Below are positions 1 to 8,441 of a stretch of DNA of 40,934 nucleotides, one piece after another. The stretch's first letter is position 1, and each line of letters opens with the position of its first letter. The position numbers and the translations under genes were made by a program. This DNA comes from Corallochytrium limacisporum (taxonomy: Eukaryota > Opisthokonta). Where the stretch lies: NCBI GenBank assembly GCA_002811645.1, contig PDIP01000051.1, positions 212,237 to 253,170 of the forward strand, given 5' to 3'. Below the pieces are notes generated by a model that worked only from the letters and a program-made list of their open reading frames with translations, did not search any database and had not been told where the DNA came from.

Positions 1-603
1 CCCCCCCCCCTCCCCCGCGGGGGAGGCAGATTAGAGAGTGGGGCAAGTTGGCGGCGCAGAGGGCCCCTCTTAATCAAGATTTCTATATTTCAAATATGTC
101 CGCGTATTTCGGCAAGGATGGAAAAAGAGGGGGGGGGGGACGCTCTCCGGATTATCACCACCGGCCAGGGAACGAATCGGCGTCCGCGTCCGAACAGGCC
201 GCCCTAAGGCTTTTGCCAGTGCCGGTACCACACCTCCCTACCAGCCGGCGCTGGGGCGGGGGTAGCTCGCTGCTTGGTATTGACGGTATGGAGACACTGT
301 GTGTGCCCAGTGCTCTGCCCATTTTTCTTTTGTGGTTTTTTTTATAGTGTATTAAGCGCTTGTTCAGAGAATTCTACGGACCATATTTTCGTATAGAATG
401 CTGCTTCTCGCCGTACAGGTAAGCTATTCGTAAGGTAACGGGCAAGAAATAAGTTAATCATGGTGGAATGTTACATTGAAATCAATCCGGTTTGTTTTCT
501 TGGGTGCAGTGCGAGAATTAGCTGTGGTAACTATGTGAACGGAGGCATGAAATACAGGAGTAATCCGTGGGGGTAATATAGAAAATACACAGAACACAGA
601 ACA
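1..603. other. Gene-free left edge with homopolymers and a candidate 5'-UTR intron
   Basis: No coding region is supported here. The edge opens with ten C's and an 18-base perfect palindrome (9-26) centred on CCGCGG. An 11-base G run lies at 129-139. A textbook splice donor, CAG|GTAAGC, has its GT at 419-420. A pyrimidine-rich stretch ending in CAG at 507-509 follows, so a 91-base intron in the leader of the downstream hypothetical gene is possible. The frames around it do not join to that gene's coding frame, so if real it is an untranslated-leader intron. Confidence 0.5.
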
Positions 604-1332
604 ATGCGCAAATCAAGCATAAGACACTTCTTTCACCAGAGAAAGAAGGAAGCAGAGGTGGGACGAAGTCTCCAAGGTGCTCATGTGCTTTCAGTGTCCA
701 AGACAGATCTGTCGAGGAACCAATCCGAGGACTCGGTCGGGTCAGCGAAGGTAAGCAAGTTTTTCGGGGAAGCTGAAGCAACCAATGCCCAGTCTTCCAA
801 AATTGGCAATGCAGGGATGTCAGCGACTGGAGACAACCAGACCAGAGGGCATCGTTCGTCCCGGTCTTGGTGGGAAGCAGAACGCAGACGCACGCAGAAA
901 CAGTGGGAGATGGCAGAGCAGGAGATCGTCAACCGGCAACGCACATTGTTCACCCTTGCGAGCAAGCCAGACTATACCGAAGGATGCAAGTTAATGGGAG
1001 AAGATGAGAAGGATACGATTCTCGCTTTGGGCGTGGTAGGCCTGTCATTGCAGTCCTTGAGCGGTGCGTCGGGTATCAAGGTGCATGAGTGGCTGATCTC
1101 ACTCGAAGAGGCAATCATTGCACTCAAGGAAGGAAATTTGGAGGACCACAGAGATGCCCTGGTAGCCTTTGTGGCGCAGACCAGAATTCGTATGGAGATT
1201 CTTTGGACTGCACTGCGGCGCACTCTGAATAAAGAACTCGAGGATCTCTTTATCAGCGCCCTCCGAGAAATCAAGTTGCAGGTCGCCCACCTGATCACCG
1301 GTGAAGAGGGTATGGACGTGGTCGAAGTGTAA
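604..1332 (+). CDS. Hypothetical protein with KFFGE motif and helical C-terminal half
   Basis: I do not recognise this 242-residue protein. The first 40% is Ser/Gln/Asn-rich and probably disordered. It carries the short motif KVSKFFGE (about residues 49-56), which resembles KLxKFFGE-type linear motifs I recall from some fungal signalling proteins; that resemblance is weak. From about residue 88 a Trp/Arg/Glu-rich segment begins (WWEAERRR), followed by amphipathic helices to the end, with no signal peptide or membrane segment. The ATG at 604 is the first in frame. A polyadenylation signal lies 35 bases past the stop. The gene converges on CCT2. GTAAGC at 751 inside the motif resembles a splice donor, but using it would remove the motif. 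That this is a real gene rests on its length, sensible composition and downstream poly(A) signal. Confidence 0.6.
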   Translation: MRKSSIRHFFHQRKKEAEVGRSLQGAHVLSVSKTDLSRNQSEDSVGSAKVSKFFGEAEATNAQSSKIGNAGMSATGDNQTRGHRSSRSWWEAERRRTQKQWEMAEQEIVNRQRTLFTLASKPDYTEGCKLMGEDEKDTILALGVVGLSLQSLSGASGIKVHEWLISLEEAIIALKEGNLEDHRDALVAFVAQTRIRMEILWTALRRTLNKELEDLFISALREIKLQVAHLITGEEGMDVVEV

Positions 1333-1366
1333 TTACCACGGCCACACTCGCTTGTATCATACGTTG

Positions 1367-1372
1367 AATAAA
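1367..1372 (+). terminator. AATAAA polyadenylation signal of the hypothetical gene
   Basis: Exact AATAAA hexamer 35 bases past the stop codon at 1332, in the 243-base convergent spacer before the CCT2 3' end. Confidence 0.5.
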
Positions 1373-1575
1373 CAAGACATTCAAGTCTTAGACCAGGGTC
1401 AGATGAATACGATTTGAAATGTGATGTAGTTTACTGGTTTGTTTTTAAAAGGACATGTATATGATACCTCTCCGATAGTCTACATGCTAGGATTGAAACG
1501 ATAGCATCGGGGGCCGGAACCAGATATAGTGAGTACATGGCCGGACTGCCCTATGCATCAGCGATCATTTTCCAC

Positions 1576-3171
1576 CTAGTGGCCAGGCTGACGCTGACGA
1601 GGAGCGGCCCGCAGAATGTCATCGACACGCAGGACCATCTCAGCTGCCTCTGTGGCGGACATTACGACCTGTCGCTTAACAATGTACGCCTCGGTGATGC
1701 CAAGTTCGCCCATGTTACCAATGCAACCCTCGTCCATATTCAGCCCCATATGAATAACACCTTGTGCGTGAACAGCACGCAGCTGGGACACAAGCTCTGA
1801 GCTGTCGTAGCCACCGTTGTCGGCGATAATGGTGGGTAGCTGACGGAGAGCCCGAGCGTATGCCTCCATCGCTAGAGACTCCTTGCCGGGAGTCACAGCT
1901 GCAGCCTTTGTCACGGCATGGGCCATCAGCATCTCGCTGGAACCGCCTCCGTACAGAATGCGAGTGTTATTGACTGTCTGGCTGAGCACACAGAGGGCAT
2001 CGTGAAGCGACCGCTCGGCTTCGTCGAGTACCTGCTGGGTGGCACCACGCAGCACAATGGTGCAGGCTTCCTTCTTGTCACATCCCTTGAAGTGGATTAG
2101 CGTGTTCTCACCAATCATGATCTCCTCGATCAGTTCACAGCCTCCCAGCTGCACTCCCTCGGTTTCGTCGAACGTAGAGACGATCTCACCACCGGTAACC
2201 AGGGCAAGACGCTCGATGCCATCAAAGTCGGCATGCTCAATAGCCATAACATTTGCAGAAGCAAACAGCTGCTCAGGATAGTTGTAAATCAGCTGACGAT
2301 TTACGAAACAATTAATGCCAAAGTTGAGAATCTTGTCAACCTTCTGCTTCATCTTCTCCTTCTCGGCTTCCTCAATCTCGGCTACCTGGGCGGTACCCTC
2401 CACGCGCACGCGGGAACCAAAGATCTTTATCTTGTCCGTGTCCATGGGGGTGTTGGCAATCAAAATCTTGGCGTTCTCGATACGGTGAGGCTGATTGACA
2501 CCAATCTTCTTGTTTAGAATGAAACCGTCGTCCAGATAGCTCTCGGCCAGTGACCCTCCCTTGATCTTAATGATCTGAATGGCGTCTAGGTTCGTGGAGC
2601 CCTTCAATCGCAGGACGGCATCCACTGCAATCTGAGAGAAGTGTTGCTTGAACCCGGAAAGAATTTTGGAGCTCAGAGTGGTACCGGCAATTTGCATGAG
2701 GTCCTGACGGAACTTATCGGCGTCGGCACCATTGTCGCGGGACGCGGCTTCTAGGGCGTCCAGAGCGACTTTGCTGGCCTTGCGCCATCCAGCAATAATA
2801 GTCTGAGGATGGATCTTCTGAGAGACGAGCTTCTCAGCTTCCCGGAGCAGCTCAGCAGACAGAACGGTCACACTGGTAGTACCGTCACCTACCTCGTCGT
2901 CTTGGACCTTGGAGATGTCAACGAGGACTTTAGCGGCCGGGTTGTCGAGGCCGATACTCTTGAGAATAGTGGCTCCGTCGTTGGTCACTGTAACTTCACC
3001 CTTGCCACTCATGGACTGCAGGATCTTATCCATACCTTTGGGACCCAGGGTCGACTTGACCAGGTCACCGACGGCGATAGCACCGACAAAGGAACTGAGA
3101 CGCGCATTCTCTGCCTTCTCTTCGTTAGCTTGGTCCGCCAGGACCTGGACGGGCTGCAGAACGTTGGCCAT
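1576..3171 (-). CDS. CCT2: T-complex protein 1 subunit beta (CCT2 chaperonin)
   Basis: This is one of the eight subunits of the cytosolic chaperonin CCT/TRiC, which folds actin, tubulin and WD-repeat proteins using ATP. The 531-residue length is normal for the family. Group II chaperonin signatures are in order: TLGPKGMDK (residues 41-49), NDGATIL (64-70), the catalytic GDGTT (95-99), an apical domain in the middle, and a GGGSSEM motif in the returning equatorial domain. The beta subunit is identified by the N-terminus (residues about 12-36, [21 protein letters not shown]) and the C-terminal [13 protein letters not shown]. The ATG at 3171 gives a complete N-terminus and sits in ACATAATGGC. 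No intron is needed. The gene is divergent from the MAPKK across a 2 kb spacer. Confidence 0.97.
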   Translation of the reverse strand: MANVLQPVQVLADQANEEKAENARLSSFVGAIAVGDLVKSTLGPKGMDKILQSMSGKGEVTVTNDGATILKSIGLDNPAAKVLVDISKVQDDEVGDGTTSVTVLSAELLREAEKLVSQKIHPQTIIAGWRKASKVALDALEAASRDNGADADKFRQDLMQIAGTTLSSKILSGFKQHFSQIAVDAVLRLKGSTNLDAIQIIKIKGGSLAESYLDDGFILNKKIGVNQPHRIENAKILIANTPMDTDKIKIFGSRVRVEGTAQVAEIEEAEKEKMKQKVDKILNFGINCFVNRQLIYNYPEQLFASANVMAIEHADFDGIERLALVTGGEIVSTFDETEGVQLGGCELIEEIMIGENTLIHFKGCDKKEACTIVLRGATQQVLDEAERSLHDALCVLSQTVNNTRILYGGGSSEMLMAHAVTKAAAVTPGKESLAMEAYARALRQLPTIIADNGGYDSSELVSQLRAVHAQGVIHMGLNMDEGCIGNMGELGITEAYIVKRQVVMSATEAAEMVLRVDDILRAAPRQRQPGH

Positions 3172-5173
3172 TATGTGCTGAACAAAAAGTTACGCAGCGT
3201 TTACTTCTTTACCGCTGATCTCCCCGATTCGTATCAAATACACCGATACCGGATCACGCCAAGAATTAAACACCAAGTGTCCGACTTCAAAGTGTGCTTG
3301 CAGGCCACATTGATCTACCTTTGTTTCAAACACACACGCGAAAAGCTTCAATAGGAAAGCGAATAAACACTCTCGGACGGCAGCACAGCGAAACTACTCG
3401 AAGGAAACAAAGCCACTACACGCACCAAACTTCCGCGCCGCTTCACCGAGCCTACATTCTTTACGCTCCGATGCGTTTGCTTACGCCCTGCCCAGTGGCT
3501 GCTGCCGTGTGTTGTGCGTTGTTCTTAGTCGCGCCCCTTCCTTCTGGGCGGCTTCCCCCGTGTCTCCACCTGGAACTCTGCTGTGGCCTGGCTTTTTTGG
3601 CCTTGCTGGCCTCCCCCCGACCAGTGTTTTGGCTCCGTGTGCGTCCAGACGCAGAAAGCGCAGCTCTTCCTTGCGCTCTCTCGGTCTCTCTCTCTTTCTT
3701 TTTTTTTTGCGCGCTCTTTGCTCTCCCTTGAGACTCGGTGGCTTTGCCATTGCCCCGGGGGGGGGGGGGCGTTCGCTCCCCAATCGCACCGCAGGTGGTC
3801 TCCCCTTTGCAAAACTGGGCACAAACGAAGGGAGGGGGGGCGGGCCAAAAAAAAAAACAGCGTTTCGGGCAACACCCCCAGCTCATCCGCCACGCTCAGT
3901 GGCTATTGACGGAGGCCGCCTCCCCCAGTCCCGGCCATCCCAAAGTTTTGGTTTTCCTTCTTGCGTAGCGACGGCCCCGCCGGTTGCTCTCAGAGAGCGG
4001 TGTGCCTGTGATATTTTTATTCTTTTTGTTGGGTTCTCAGTGGGGTGGCGGTGCGTCACATGGAGAGCAACCGACAATCCCACCACCCACCCAGTCCCCA
4101 GCCCCTCCGCTCCCCCGGGAAGGGGGGAGGTCCTTAGAGCGCGGTCGGCAAATTGAAAAATTTCTCTTGGTTTGTTCGGGAAGGAGCGCCGTGGGCGCAG
4201 GAGAGTACTGCTTGCTTTTCCCCCCACCCCCCACCCCCCTTTTTTTCCCTGGGAGAGGGGGGCCCCTTTTTGCTCCAAACCCATTCGCCGGCGCCGCCTC
4301 GCCGATGGGGGCTTAAATCCTCTGTGTCACCCTCCCGTCCTTCCTGCCCCTGATTCAAATCACTGAACGAACTTTTCTATTTTTAATGTATTACGTTTTG
4401 GCGATGGAATGTTGTATTTGTAATCAATCTACTTTATATGCTTTCTGTAGAAATGATCGGCATGAATCAACCCCAACGATGAGAAACCTAGTCTTAAGTC
4501 TTAAGCTCCCCTGGTTGGCAAATAGGTTTCTCCGGCGCTGTGCGATTTCGGACTGCCAGCGGGCAAAAGCCCCATTGAACGACTATACAAATGCGCCAGC
4601 TCAGTGGCTCGCCCGCTGCTTGTGGCTTGCGCTCGGGCTCGTTCGGTGAATTTGTAAGTGTCTGGATGCTCCCTTCCGGAGCGATGCCCTGGATTTCAGT
4701 ACTGAAACAACTGGTTTCTGCGAGCGCCAAACAAATTTCTAGTGTTATGGCTCGGGCTAAGACTTCCCCTTCGCGGTCGCCAGCTCCACGGTGTGAAGTC
4801 GGATCGTAATGCTTACAATGTTCATTGGACACCTCCTGTATTTGGAGTTTCCGTCAGGCATGAACATACACATAAACTGTCAGATCAGGGGGTTGTCATG
4901 GAGGAGCTATAAAGTAAGTGATGTCCGAATAATTGACAGTAGACGGATCATTGTCGCATACCGCCGTATTTTGTTAGAATAGGCTCATTGACATCGACCT
5001 GAACAAATCAGTAAGGAGAAATGGTTTAACATAGATATCGAATTGAGTGCATTGACGGTGACAGGAACCATATCTACAGGACGGAGTACGTAGGCTACGT
5101 CTGGGAATGTGGGGTGAACCACGGGATCGTGTCCTTGTTTTGTTTCTTGCTATATAAGTCTAGCATATTGATC
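3172..5173. other. 2 kb divergent spacer, low-complexity then mixed sequence
   Basis: Between CCT2 and the MAPKK gene. The first 1.1 kb (to about 4300) is strongly strand-biased and low-complexity: CT-rich stretches, a T run near 3699-3708, 13 G's at 3757-3769, 11 A's at 3847-3857 and interrupted C runs near 4220-4250. Long reading frames here are composition artefacts (Pro/Arg/Gly-rich on both strands). From about 4360 the composition is ordinary. I see no tRNA or snRNA. A donor-like AAGTAAGT at 4912-4919 and an acceptor-like TCTACAG ending at 5079 could bound a leader intron of the MAPKK. A TATATAA lies at 5151-5157. Confidence 0.5.
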
Positions 5174-6367
5174 ATGCCGGAAGAACAAGGCAAGTCCACA
5201 GCGACACAACAGGAGACGCCACCCCTTAGGGAGACTTCAGGACAAGGCAAGGCACAGAAGAAGAAACAGCGTAATTTCAAGAACTTACAAATATCTGTGA
5301 CAGCGCCAGGAACAGAAGATGCCGAACGTGACTCGCTATCAGCGGACCACATTAAGCAAAGCAGCGGAGCAGGAATAAGTCCGAACCTGTCATCAAGTCC
5401 CTTGCTAGAAGCACTGGGTGACGCAGCGTCTGAAATGCAAAAGCAGAGTCTTGAAATGTTCAAGGATAGAAAATCGCAGGTCGAAGCTGACAACATCACT
5501 GGTGACCAATTAGAGGTCATGGAGGAATTGGGAGCAGGCAATGGTGGTGTGGTCAAGAAAGTAAAGCATAAAGCAACAGGTATTGTTATGGCACGGAAAA
5601 TGATTCTCGTGGGAAGTAAACCGGAGGTAGTTAAAAATGTTGCAAGAGAATTGAAGATTCTTCACCGATGCAACAGTCCGTACATTGTTGGATTCTTTGG
5701 TTCCTTTGTCGATGGCCAAGAGATCAGCGTATGCATGGAGTACATGGATGGGGGATCTTTAGAAAGTGTAATCAAGGCCGTTGGAAAGATTCCGGAACCA
5801 ATTATGGGCCAAATCATTTACAGTGTGGCACAGGGCTTGATATATCTGAAGACTACCTTGGATATCATTCACCGGGATGTCAAGCCGTCCAATATTCTCG
5901 TCAATAGCAAAGGCGAGATCAAGTTGTGTGACTTTGGTGTCAGCGGAGAGCTTATTAACAGCATGGCTGCTTCATTCGTGGGTACTCGGTCATACATGGC
6001 CCCGGAACGGCTCCAGGGTGCCGAATATAATATCAAGAGCGATATATGGAGTCTAGGTGTGACCATTGTGGAGTGTGCCATTGGGGAGTACCCAATTCCT
6101 TCGGAGAAGAAGAAGCGCCAGCGCAATCGTCCTATGGCTATCTTTGAACTCCTGGAGTACATTGTCAACGAGGATCCGCCAGCCCTGCCCACGGACATGG
6201 AATTCAGCGACAGTTTCCGCGATGTGACCGTGGTCTGCCTCAAGAAGGATCCTCGTGAACGTTGCTCTCCCCCTGAGCTGCTCGATATGGAGTTTGTCCA
6301 GGCGTGCCAAGCCGAGGCCGTTGACATCAGCCAATGGCTAGTAATGAATGTGATCAAACCCATATAA
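5174..6367 (+). CDS. MAP kinase kinase of the MEK/Ste7/Fuz7 type
   Basis: Dual-specificity kinase that phosphorylates a MAP kinase, most like the pheromone/filamentation-type (Ste7, Byr1, Fuz7) and animal MEK1/2. At 397 residues it is MEK-sized. Residues 29-40 form a MAPK docking site (KKK then LQI). The kinase has the Gly loop GAGNGG (120-125), Lys142, HRD Asp235, DFG 253-255 and APE 276-278. The activation loop is SMAASF, giving phosphoacceptors Ser263 and Ser267 in MEK spacing. A MEK-type basic insertion follows (EKKKRQRNRP). A longer frame begins at a GTG (5114), but ATG 5174 keeps the docking site and gives the family length. A TATATAA lies only 17 bases upstream and is probably not the working promoter. 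Divergent from CCT2, in tandem with the RING gene. Which MAPK pathway it serves cannot be told from sequence alone. Confidence 0.95.
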   Translation: MPEEQGKSTATQQETPPLRETSGQGKAQKKKQRNFKNLQISVTAPGTEDAERDSLSADHIKQSSGAGISPNLSSSPLLEALGDAASEMQKQSLEMFKDRKSQVEADNITGDQLEVMEELGAGNGGVVKKVKHKATGIVMARKMILVGSKPEVVKNVARELKILHRCNSPYIVGFFGSFVDGQEISVCMEYMDGGSLESVIKAVGKIPEPIMGQIIYSVAQGLIYLKTTLDIIHRDVKPSNILVNSKGEIKLCDFGVSGELINSMAASFVGTRSYMAPERLQGAEYNIKSDIWSLGVTIVECAIGEYPIPSEKKKRQRNRPMAIFELLEYIVNEDPPALPTDMEFSDSFRDVTVVCLKKDPRERCSPPELLDMEFVQACQAEAVDISQWLVMNVIKPI

Positions 6368-7000
6368 TAATATGACACAAGGTCACCGAATTAAAGCGCA
6401 ATCAAAATGACTTCGTCGTCGCTAACGGGAAAGTGATCTGCCGATCAAATTCTGCTCCCTCCAGTAAACTAACCGTTAGCTGGTTTTAGCCCCACCCAAG
6501 ATATATCGGGGGCCTAATTTTCTGTCCCTTCCGGAATCGTCGGAAGGGCCTGGGGGCTAGTGGTGGAGGGGACGAAACGTAGCCGGCCAGGACGGGGGGA
6601 CCAGTGGTTTTTTGGGGGCCAATTGAGACCCGTCATTGTGACGCGTCGATGTATACCGACGGTCCAACTGTACTATGACTCTTCTCTTTTCTAGACCGAT
6701 TTGACGTGTAATATCATGCGAAGTATTATGATTCGCACAATTGAAATGGTACTTAATCCTGTTTAGCCGCGACGTTGAACTATTGGGGAACAGCTATGAC
6801 GTGGGAGAGCAAGAGTAGCGCATTAATAGTGTACTACCAAATTTATTGGTCTGGGTCTCAAATACACAAACGATCAATCCGCATTGTGGTTTACAGAGTG
6901 TTCAAAACTGCGCACAAGGGCTTGTAAATTTAGGGAAAGAAGAGTGTACCTCAAGTAACTGTGGACATTTTTAAATATCGAAGTGCAACTCCAAACAACT
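6368..7000. other. Spacer between MAPKK and RING gene
   Basis: A 633-base spacer without a supported gene. It holds ATTAAA at 6390-6395, a possible poly(A) signal for the kinase, and the perfect hairpin at 6526-6548. G-rich clusters lie around 6550-6625, and the sequence then becomes AT-richer up to the RING gene start. A 16-mer at 6507-6522 recurs at 31079-31094. Confidence 0.4.
6526..6548. repeat. Perfect 8-bp inverted repeat (hairpin)
   Basis: CCCTTCCG at 6526-6533 pairs exactly with CGGAAGGG at 6541-6548 around a 7-base loop. It lies about 160 bases past the MAPKK stop. It could be a 3'-UTR hairpin or a paired transcription-factor site; no function is shown. Confidence 0.45.
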
Positions 7001-7927
7001 ATGAGAATTCCGGCGAGCAGTCCGCTGCTGAACCCAAACAATCAAGGCGAGACGACAGTGGATACAGACCAACCTTCAGTAGCAACCATGGACCCTTCAG
7101 AAACCGAAGGAATCCGCGCAGGCAAGGCACCGGCACCACCCACGGCAGGGGAAAGCAGCGAATCGGAACCTTTACTAGGGTCCTCAACAACAGACAACAA
7201 CTCGGGAGCAGAGGTCAAGGATGAAAGCAGCACCACTGTCAATGCGGATCAGGACAGCAAGGCAGACGTAAAGACGGAAACAGCCGAAGACACCAGCAAT
7301 GCAACACCAGGTGGTGGAACCAGCAATGATCGCAGCGCGCAATGGGAGTGCCAAATTTGCCTGGACGACGCCAATGAGCCTGTAGTTAGCCACTGTGGAC
7401 ACCTTTTCTGTTGGGCATGCCTGGCTGAATGGTTAAGAATCCAAGGTGCGTACGTTGACAACGAAACAGCAGCAAGAAACCCAGCCGCTACACAAATTAC
7501 AGCTGGATGCCCAGTCTGCAACGCCGCGATCAGCCGCAATAAGGTCACTCCGATCTATGGCCGCGGCCAAACCAGCCAGCGCGACCCCCGGGACACCCCG
7601 CTTCCGCCGCGGCCGCAGGCACAGCGGGAAGAGAGACCATCAGGAGTTCCACGAGGCAGAGCAAATCTACCCGGAGGTGCGACATTCACTGGCACCGGTG
7701 CTGGTCAGGCGCGGCAGGCACATTTCAGCATAGGTGCGGGATTCTTTCCGTTCCCGACTCTCTTCGCCATGCAATTTTCTGGGCCGTCTGCACAGCCGAC
7801 TGGCAACGGAGACGATCCTACGACTACTCATCCCCGGACAGCACAGGAGGCACAGTTCCAAGCCATCGCACAGGCATTCCAGTTTGCGGGTCTGGTTATG
7901 ATCCTTGCATTCATCTTCGGTGTTTGA
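7001..7927 (+). CDS. RNF5/RNF185-like membrane RING-finger E3 ubiquitin ligase
   Basis: Tail-anchored RING E3 ligase of the RNF5/RNF185/RMA family, which ubiquitinates misfolded proteins at the ER membrane. The 308-residue frame has an acidic, Ser/Thr-rich N-terminus to about residue 112. A C3HC4 RING follows: Cys117, Cys120, Cys132, His134, Cys137, Cys140, Cys170, Cys173. Then come the family signature VTPIYGRG and a Pro/Arg linker (PLPPRPQAQ). A hydrophobic tail anchor ends the protein (QFAGLVMILAFIFGV). The start is the ATG at 7001; an upstream GTG extension is unlikely. The second half of the RING carries about 18 extra residues between Cys140 and Cys170 compared with RNF5. They match a possible 57-base in-frame intron at 7446-7502. 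If spliced the product would be 289 residues. The family call is secure; whether the insert is translated is not. Confidence 0.9.
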   Translation: MRIPASSPLLNPNNQGETTVDTDQPSVATMDPSETEGIRAGKAPAPPTAGESSESEPLLGSSTTDNNSGAEVKDESSTTVNADQDSKADVKTETAEDTSNATPGGGTSNDRSAQWECQICLDDANEPVVSHCGHLFCWACLAEWLRIQGAYVDNETAARNPAATQITAGCPVCNAAISRNKVTPIYGRGQTSQRDPRDTPLPPRPQAQREERPSGVPRGRANLPGGATFTGTGAGQARQAHFSIGAGFFPFPTLFAMQFSGPSAQPTGNGDDPTTTHPRTAQEAQFQAIAQAFQFAGLVMILAFIFGV

Positions 7928-8437
7928 GTCCGCAAGTGTTGATCCCTTCGAGGACACGCAGAACAGCATGACACAAGAGCTTTTCGACATCGCTTTCCAT
8001 CATTCACTTTTCATCATCACATAAAGATACATAATAGCAGTTTCCCATTCTTCATTCTATGCTTTGGTCTCGTCTGCACGGAGTGCACCTCGTCATCGTT
8101 CCATCCTTTCCCTCCCCCCGGGTCTTCCGACCCTGGGATTCCCGCCGAAACGAAAAATGAAACTGCGGAGTTTCGAGCTGGCGTACTCATTCTGGTCCTT
8201 GTAGGAGAACACCATGTATCCTTTATACATTGATCACATTCATGACAGTGCAAAATGTGTACAGAGGAGCGTCAGCTGGTCTGGTAAAGCCATGGGAGAA
8301 CAAAGAAAAGCCAAAAAAGGACCAACAATGGCAATTACTCATGGACCCACCAAAGTGTTGATCCAGATTTAAGCGCTGGGACAAACGGCGAATATGTGAT
8401 GTATTGTAGAGATGAATAATTGCATATCGACCTCATT
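7928..8437. other. Spacer between RING gene and SWT1-like gene
   Basis: A 510-base spacer. It holds an imperfect GC hairpin (8116-8137, one mismatch, TTCC loop). A reverse-strand frame of 40 codons (8093-8215) lies just downstream of a TATAAA-like sequence, but it has no recognisable homology. A ten-codon upstream frame at 8412-8441 abuts the next gene. Confidence 0.4.
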
Positions 8438-8441
8438 ATGA
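8412..8441 (+). promoter_or_regulatory. Upstream ORF whose stop overlaps the SWT1-like start (ATGA)
   Basis: ATG at 8412 opens nine sense codons closed by TGA at 8439-8441. The stop shares bases with the main ATG at 8438-8440 (ATGA). If the transcript includes it, such a uORF could couple termination to reinitiation or reduce expression. The transcription start is unknown, so this is a sequence observation only. Confidence 0.35.

Noticed and set aside
751-840. Possible 90-base intron (AAG|GTAAGC to AACCAG) in the hypothetical gene
   Set aside because: It would remove the KVSKFFGE motif, and the acceptor lacks a pyrimidine tract.
3461-4366. Many overlapping reading frames on both strands, 60-215 codons
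   Set aside because: They are Pro/Arg/Gly/Ser-rich, follow homopolymers and CT tracts, and show no domain; composition artefacts.
5114-5173. 20-residue N-terminal extension of the MAPKK
   Set aside because: Begins at GTG, spans a TATATAA, and MEK length is already reached from ATG 5174.
8093-8215. Reverse-strand 40-codon frame with a TATAAA-like sequence just upstream
   Set aside because: No recognisable homologue, its second half translates a GC hairpin, and nothing else supports it.
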